A DNA stretch of 64,000 bases from Juglans regia (taxonomy: Eukaryota; Streptophyta; Magnoliopsida; Fagales; Juglandaceae): the NCBI RefSeq assembly GCF_001411555.2, contig NC_049903.1, positions 27,726,270 to 27,790,269 on the forward strand. Reading direction: 5' to 3'. Shown here piece after piece: positions 59,013 to 64,000 of the stretch; position 1 is the stretch's first letter, and each line of letters starts with the position of its first letter. The notes under the pieces were generated by a model that had not been told where the DNA came from, searched no databases, and worked only from the letters and a program-made list of their open reading frames with translations. The position numbers and the translations under genes are program-made.

Positions 59013-62000
59013 TTATAACTCACATTACTAGGGTGATAGGTCTATAATCAGCAACTACCTCAGGCTTTTTCTTCTTAGGAATGAAAGTGATAAAAGTATG
59101 ATTAAGAGCAGCAGGAAACATACCAGAATTTAAAGTGTTTGACACTGCAGAGTTGACATCCTTTCCAACTATATGCCAATATTTTTCATAGAATATTTGA
59201 AAAATATTGGCGCCAAGCCATAAGGTCCAGAATCTTTCGTAGGATTCATTTGATGTAATACAGTGCGCATCTCCTCCTCAGTGAACATCTTTGTGAGTTC
59301 TTCATTCATCTCAGTTGTGATTTTTTTCAGAGAGTCCTTCTAGAAAATCCATGTTCCCTCTATCACCTGATGTAGTAAAGAGATCTTTGAAATAGTCCAA
59401 AATCACTTGGTTTCTTCCCTCCTCGATCCGCCATGCCCTTCACTGTCTTTCACCCCAATTATTGTATTCTTCTTCCTTCTTTGAGATGCTTTTGTTATGG
59501 ATGAATTTGATATTTTGGTCACCTTCTTTGAGTCATAGAGCTTTGGATCTTTGTGTTCACATCATCTCTTTCCTTTCCAACCAAGTCTATACCTCTACTC
59601 GAGCTTCTTTATGTTCTTTGGTCCTTAGACATCTTGGGTCACTTTGTTGTAATTGCTGAAGTTTAGTTCTAGCATGCATGATCTTTCTATGTACTATCCC
59701 AAAAGTTTTCTTGTTCCCAACCTACAACTTCTCACTGCATTTTGAAATTTTCCTCGTCACAGAATCCATACCTTTGTTGCTTACTTCACTATTCCAAGCA
59801 TCAGTAATAACTTGTTCACAATCAGTAGCCTCAACTCACATTGCTTCAAATCTGAAAGCATTCTGACCCCCTCCTTGACTTCTTTCAACATCAACATGTA
59901 AAATAATGGGAATGTGATCAGAATAAGCTATTGTCCCATGTATAAGTTGCACTGATTGAAACATATTTTTCCATTCCAAATTAGCTAAGAATCTGTCTAA
60001 TCTCTCACTAATGCTATGTTGACTGCCTCTTCTATTGCACCAAGTATACATAATCCATGTATATCCCATAACCTTCAATTCACAATCATCAAGAACTAAT
60101 CTGAAAGCTCTCATTTGGGTTTCAGGCCCGTCTCCCCATTTTTCCCTGATTACTCAATATTTCATTGAAGTCACCAAACACTAACCAGGCCTACTATCCT
60201 TCCTTTCAGTGATCTAATCAAATTCCAAGTCTCATATCTTTTATTAGAATTCATACTTCCATAAATTTCTGTAAGTAACCATTCTTTAGTATCATCTGCA
60301 CTGCCTTTTACACTTGCATGAATATGATATCTAGAAAAATTCAAAATGGATAACAAAGTATCTTTCTTTAACATAAGTGCTATTCCTCCATTCCTTCCTT
60401 CACAATCCACTGCCAAACAACACTCAAAACCCAACCTAAATTTTAATCCTTCCATCCCTCTCTCGTGTAATTTTATTTCTAGTAAAAACATAACAGCAGG
60501 ATCTTCCTTCTTGATAAGATCATGAAAGGCTCGAATTCCCTAAGGGTTTCCAAGCCCACGAGAATTCCAACTTAAGAGTTTTATTGTGCCCAGCGGGACT
60601 GGACACCAACCTCCACCAATAATACTAGTTCATTTTCCTTCTCACATAGTCCTACTGTTTGTAAATGGGATACTGTAGATGAATAATCACACTCCCCTTT
60701 TCTACTTTTCTTATTAACCGTAACAGGGCAAATTGTTTCATCCTCATCAATAAGAACTCTTTTCTTTCCAATTTCAAATGATAGCAGGTTAGTAATCGTA
60801 CCTGAGGCGCGAGCTCTCTTCTTCCACCCACCACTGGACCTCGTATGCTTCTAGTAATTCTTTGGTCGTTGGAGGATTTTAGGCTCCTTTTCCTGATAAG
60901 TGCTCACCTTTATGCTATCACGCTTTTGGACTGATTAGGTATCACCTTGAAAAAGAGGCCCACTATTAGTAGGGGCAATAAGAGTCCCAGGCCCAATGCA
61001 CGACATTAACTCAGTGGGGTAAAAATCCTCCCGTGCCCCATCAATTTGAATTTCCTTCATTAAAGTCATCTCCCATATTTTCTCCCCCAAATTTCCCTGA
61101 TTTTCATCCTTTTGCGTATCTCTATCCCTTCCTTTACGACTATCTTCAAACACCTCCTCCATCAGCACACTTTCCATGTTTGATTTTCCAGTTACAAAAT
61201 TTTCACATGTTTCCTTGTTCTTATCGTAACAGTGAGATGTTTCAAATTTAGATCTCTCATCGAATGTTGATGGGCAGTTGTCCAGCCGCCATGGTCACCA
61301 TTACTTCGGTGACTCTCCTTCAACCCATTTTCTTCTTCTGCCTGGCTTCCACGAAGTCCCCATCTATGGACCAACTCACTACGACGCCTCCCACTAGTCT
61401 TTGCTCGTAACCACAAACCGAATTATGCCGGCATTGTCATTTGTTTTTCCTTCTGTCATGAATCATACAACCATATTTGAAACAAACCCTGGGTAGCTTC
61501 TTATACTTAACTGGTACCTGTATCTTTGAGCCATTGATCGTTACAGTTCTTCCACGCACAATTGGTTTTGTAAGATCTAAATAGACCTTAACCCGTAAGA
61601 AACTGCCCCACACCACATCATCATCATCCACATCCACTTCTTCAACACTGCCAATCGAATAGCCTATTTTTTCACCACAGAGTCAATTCATTCCCGCTAA
61701 TGGTAAATTGTGAAGTTGAAGCCACAAAGAGTCCTGATCAAAATTCATTTTCCTTGGTTGAAGGAAGCCATCAAAAGGTTTTATAACAAAGAAACTGTTA
61801 TAAAAAAAACTAAGTTCTCCCCTTTTGAACTCTTTGTTTATCTGCATGATTAGCAAAGGTAAGAATAAAAACATTTGGTCCTACTTCCTAGAATGTTGCC
61901 TGTTTACTCAATCTACATAGCTTTGCCATAGTGGATTCCAGTATTGACTTTCCTATTGATCTTTCGATACACACTTTCCCAATCAAACAGAGCTCCCATT

Positions 62001-62100
62001 TTCTTTGAACGTCCTCCAGATCCTCACTTTCAATATCTATTGCAACATCCTCCTCTACAATGAGATTTAATTGTTCCCACATCTCCTCCAAGTTTTCCAT

Positions 62101-63024
62101 TACCCATTATTGAAACACTAAATATTTCGATGCTTCACCTATACACTTCAGCGAAACCACCACAGAGATAGTGACTCTACTACACCACCTCTATCTCTCT
62201 AAGAAAGAGCATAGTGAGGAGACTTGAACAATCAACTTCCCAGAACTTGGATATATCTTGAATGTTTTTTATTTTATGCAAAACATGTACTTTTAACTAA
62301 ATTTTGGAAATGGGTTTGATGAAACCAATATTGATGCTCTTGGATGTCAAAAAATGTCCTACATACATTGCCTTTTTATTAGATTAGCCAAGATGACCTT
62401 TTCTTACAGTTGTTCGACATATAATATATATATATATATATATATGTAAGGAACACTAGCTTTGGCAACACATTTAATTGTTTTCTCTCTCTTTCCAAAC
62501 GGCCATCTTCGTTAGCCAACTTTATACCTAATTCAATATGGGATGCAATTGATTGAAGTTAATTAAAATCAACTAGATGTATTTTTAGGTCAAATTTAGC
62601 TACAAATATGCACATACTAGCCAATGCTAACGCTCTTTTTTTCAAAAGAGCGAGAGAATGTAAATTGCACGTAAAAGTGTCATTTCACACAAAGTGGTGT
62701 TGAAGGTTGAGTAAGAGAGCACCACCAACTATATATGCACACACTCATTAGAATGAGAACTATTAAATTAAAATAAAGCTACCTAGATAGCTTTTATTTA
62801 TCCACAATGGAAGGCCATAGAATTTATTTCCTTATAGAATTTATATAGGCTTAAATCCCTATATAAAAATCAAATATTATAAATTTAGAATTAAATATAC
62901 TACAAATATTATGTTAAACTTGTAAATAAATAAATTAATATATATATTGATTCAAAAATTTAGTTCAATTGTATAGTATGTACATTAACATGATATATAT
63001 ATATATATATATATATATTTGAAA
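62101..63024. other. AT-rich intergenic sequence
   Basis: This has (AT)n microsatellites at about 62419-62444 and 62993-63017. The first 100 bp may be LINE 5' UTR. No gene or element with defined ends. Confidence 0.55.
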
Positions 63025-64000
63025 TCAAACATTACTGCTTCTATTCATCAAATGTTGATAATACAATCTTGTCCTACTCAGATGGCCTTCTGGACCATCT
63101 TCTATCCATACTACCTCCTCATTTATATTGTATGCAAATTTTGCTAAAAAAGGTGCTACCATGTTAGCTTCTCTATACATGTGTGTAACTGACCACATAG
63201 GTTTATGTACTAACTGCTCTCTGCTATCTGCTATCGGTTGCCCATTCCACTCCCAGTTTTCATCTACACAATTAACAGCCTTAATAACCTCCAAAGCATC
63301 CCCTTCAAAAACAGCCTCCCCAATATTGAATTCTGAGCACAGCTTCAAAGCTCTCCACAAAGCTACTGTTTTTGCAACCACAAAAGAATTAACATGTATT
63401 TTTTTTCAGGCAAAGAGAAACAAGAACATCCCCTGTTGCATCTCTTATAATCACACTAGCTCCCATCATCATGTTTTTCTCATCATAAGTTGCGTCCCAA
63501 TTCACTTTCACTACTCCTTCCCTCGGTGCCTTCCACTTAGCAAGCTCTCTTTCTCCTCTACTGTTATTAGTTGTTCTGCTACTACTGGTTGCTCTACTAT
63601 TTCCTTGAGCACTTTGATTCTCCTCTATGCTATGTTTGGCTTGGGTAAAAATGGCTTTTGGGTTAGAAAAACCATTTTCAAACACCAATTTGTTTCTCCT
63701 CAACCACACATTTTGTAACACAGTAGCTACAAGGCCCAGCTCTTCTTCATTCAACTTCTCTGCCATTTTTCTCCATACTACTCCAATATACTCTTCTCCA
63801 TAAGCCCATTTCCGCATTGGACTCCCTTCCTCAGCCCAGACATCCACAACCGCAGGACACCTCCATAAAACGTGGCATAGGGTCTCTTCTTCTCTCTCAC
63901 AGATGGGGCATGTAAACTTGTCTAACACCCTTCTTTTAAACAAATTACTACTTGTTGGTAAACAATTATTAATAGCTTTCTAGACAAACATTTTAATCAC
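63025..64000 (-). pseudogene. 3' end of another LINE (RT zinc-binding plus RNase H), runs off the window
   Basis: On the minus strand, 63943-63389 encodes the end of a reverse-transcriptase zinc-binding domain (CPICEREEETLCHVLWRCP) and the start of an RNase H domain (VKVNWDATYDEKNMMMGASV). The domain continues in another frame at 63381-63025 (ALWRALKLCSEF, VFEGDALEVIKAV, REANMVAPFLAKFA). The frame break sits at an 8-base T run (63399-63406 or so), a typical slippage site. The zinc-binding and RNase H sequences differ clearly from the 54 kb LINE, so this is a separate family. The rest lies right of the window. A host RNase H-like gene derived from a LINE is possible but less likely with the frame break. 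Confidence 0.75.

Larger units (their letters stand above)
53837..62100 (-). mobile_element. Degenerate near-full-length L1-type LINE, split by a solo LTR
   Basis: Read on the minus strand, all LINE domains follow in order but in broken frames. ORF1: 62100-61437, DUF4283 (MENLEEMWEQL start, then LWLQLHNLPLAGMN) and a decayed zinc knuckle VCFKYGCMIHD that has lost its second Cys. Linker to about 60900. ORF2 endonuclease 60491-59840 (FLLEIKL, GRNGGIALMLKKD, ERLDRFLANLEW, AYSDHIPI). Reverse transcriptase from about 59800, interrupted at 59017/56406 by the solo LTR, and continuing 56173-55850 (GFRQGDPLSPYLFLL, catalytic LLFADD). Connection with GGMSFKDLKTFNRSLLAKQG (55421-55146). RT zinc-binding domain 54990-54634 (SAYKLL, KVFAWRACRNGLPT, CTFCG). 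RNase H to 53837 (LNADGAIF, ESDSLLMVQAF). Many stops and shifts mean it cannot move. Confidence 0.88.

Overview
This is eukaryotic nuclear DNA from a dicot plant, probably a woody one. The genes have introns and their closest recognisable relatives are plant proteins (S1FA, a PLAC8/cell-number-regulator protein, a plant complex I subunit, plant PIG-C/GPI2, DRM1/ARP, plant RING1). The background is AT-rich and full of plant LTR elements, L1-type LINEs and short TIR elements. The commonest short-element family resembles ones I remember from Juglandaceae/Fagaceae genomes; that taxonomic guess is from memory and weak.

Layout: 1-756, last exon of an S1FA gene (+). 2938-5500, a complete three-exon cell-number-regulator gene (-). 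6.1-7.0 kb, a broken LINE ORF1. 8374-8879, core exons of a complex I 20.9 kDa subunit (+). 10202-10322, a fragment of UDP-glucose dehydrogenase. 11634-12545, intact intronless PIG-C coding region (+). 16489-25711, a 9.2 kb Ty3/gypsy chromovirus (Tekay-like). 25.7-31.8 kb, no recognised gene. 31871-32732, DRM1/auxin-repressed gene (+). 34091-37799, RING1-type PRC1 ubiquitin ligase (-) without its first exon(s), carrying a TRIM-like element in an intron. 39668-39767, a gap of exactly 100 N. 39768-52135, a second copy of 4337-16488 at roughly 99% identity by eye, without the chromovirus. 52.1-64 kb, repeats: a foldback element, a degenerate full-length LINE (-) split by a 2.6 kb solo LTR, and the 3' end of another LINE.

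The main result is structural. The 12 kb repeated block begins at the 100-N gap and ends at the exact base where the chromovirus begins in the first copy. That retroelement has no target-site duplication, its two LTRs differ in one sharply bounded block, and its right flank does not match the second copy. Together these point to a false (haplotig) duplication plus a join through a repeat, or to a real rearrangement by recombination between retroelements. Gene counts from this window (two PIG-C, two complex I genes, two CNR genes) should be treated as provisional.

The host genes are unrelated housekeeping or regulatory genes, each with its own promoter; nothing suggests a gene cluster or pathway island. 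The more unusual biology is in the mobile elements: a small intron-like segment between gag and pol of the chromovirus, a foldable segment in its LTR, a MITE present in one copy of the repeat and absent from the other, and a captured UDP-glucose dehydrogenase fragment.
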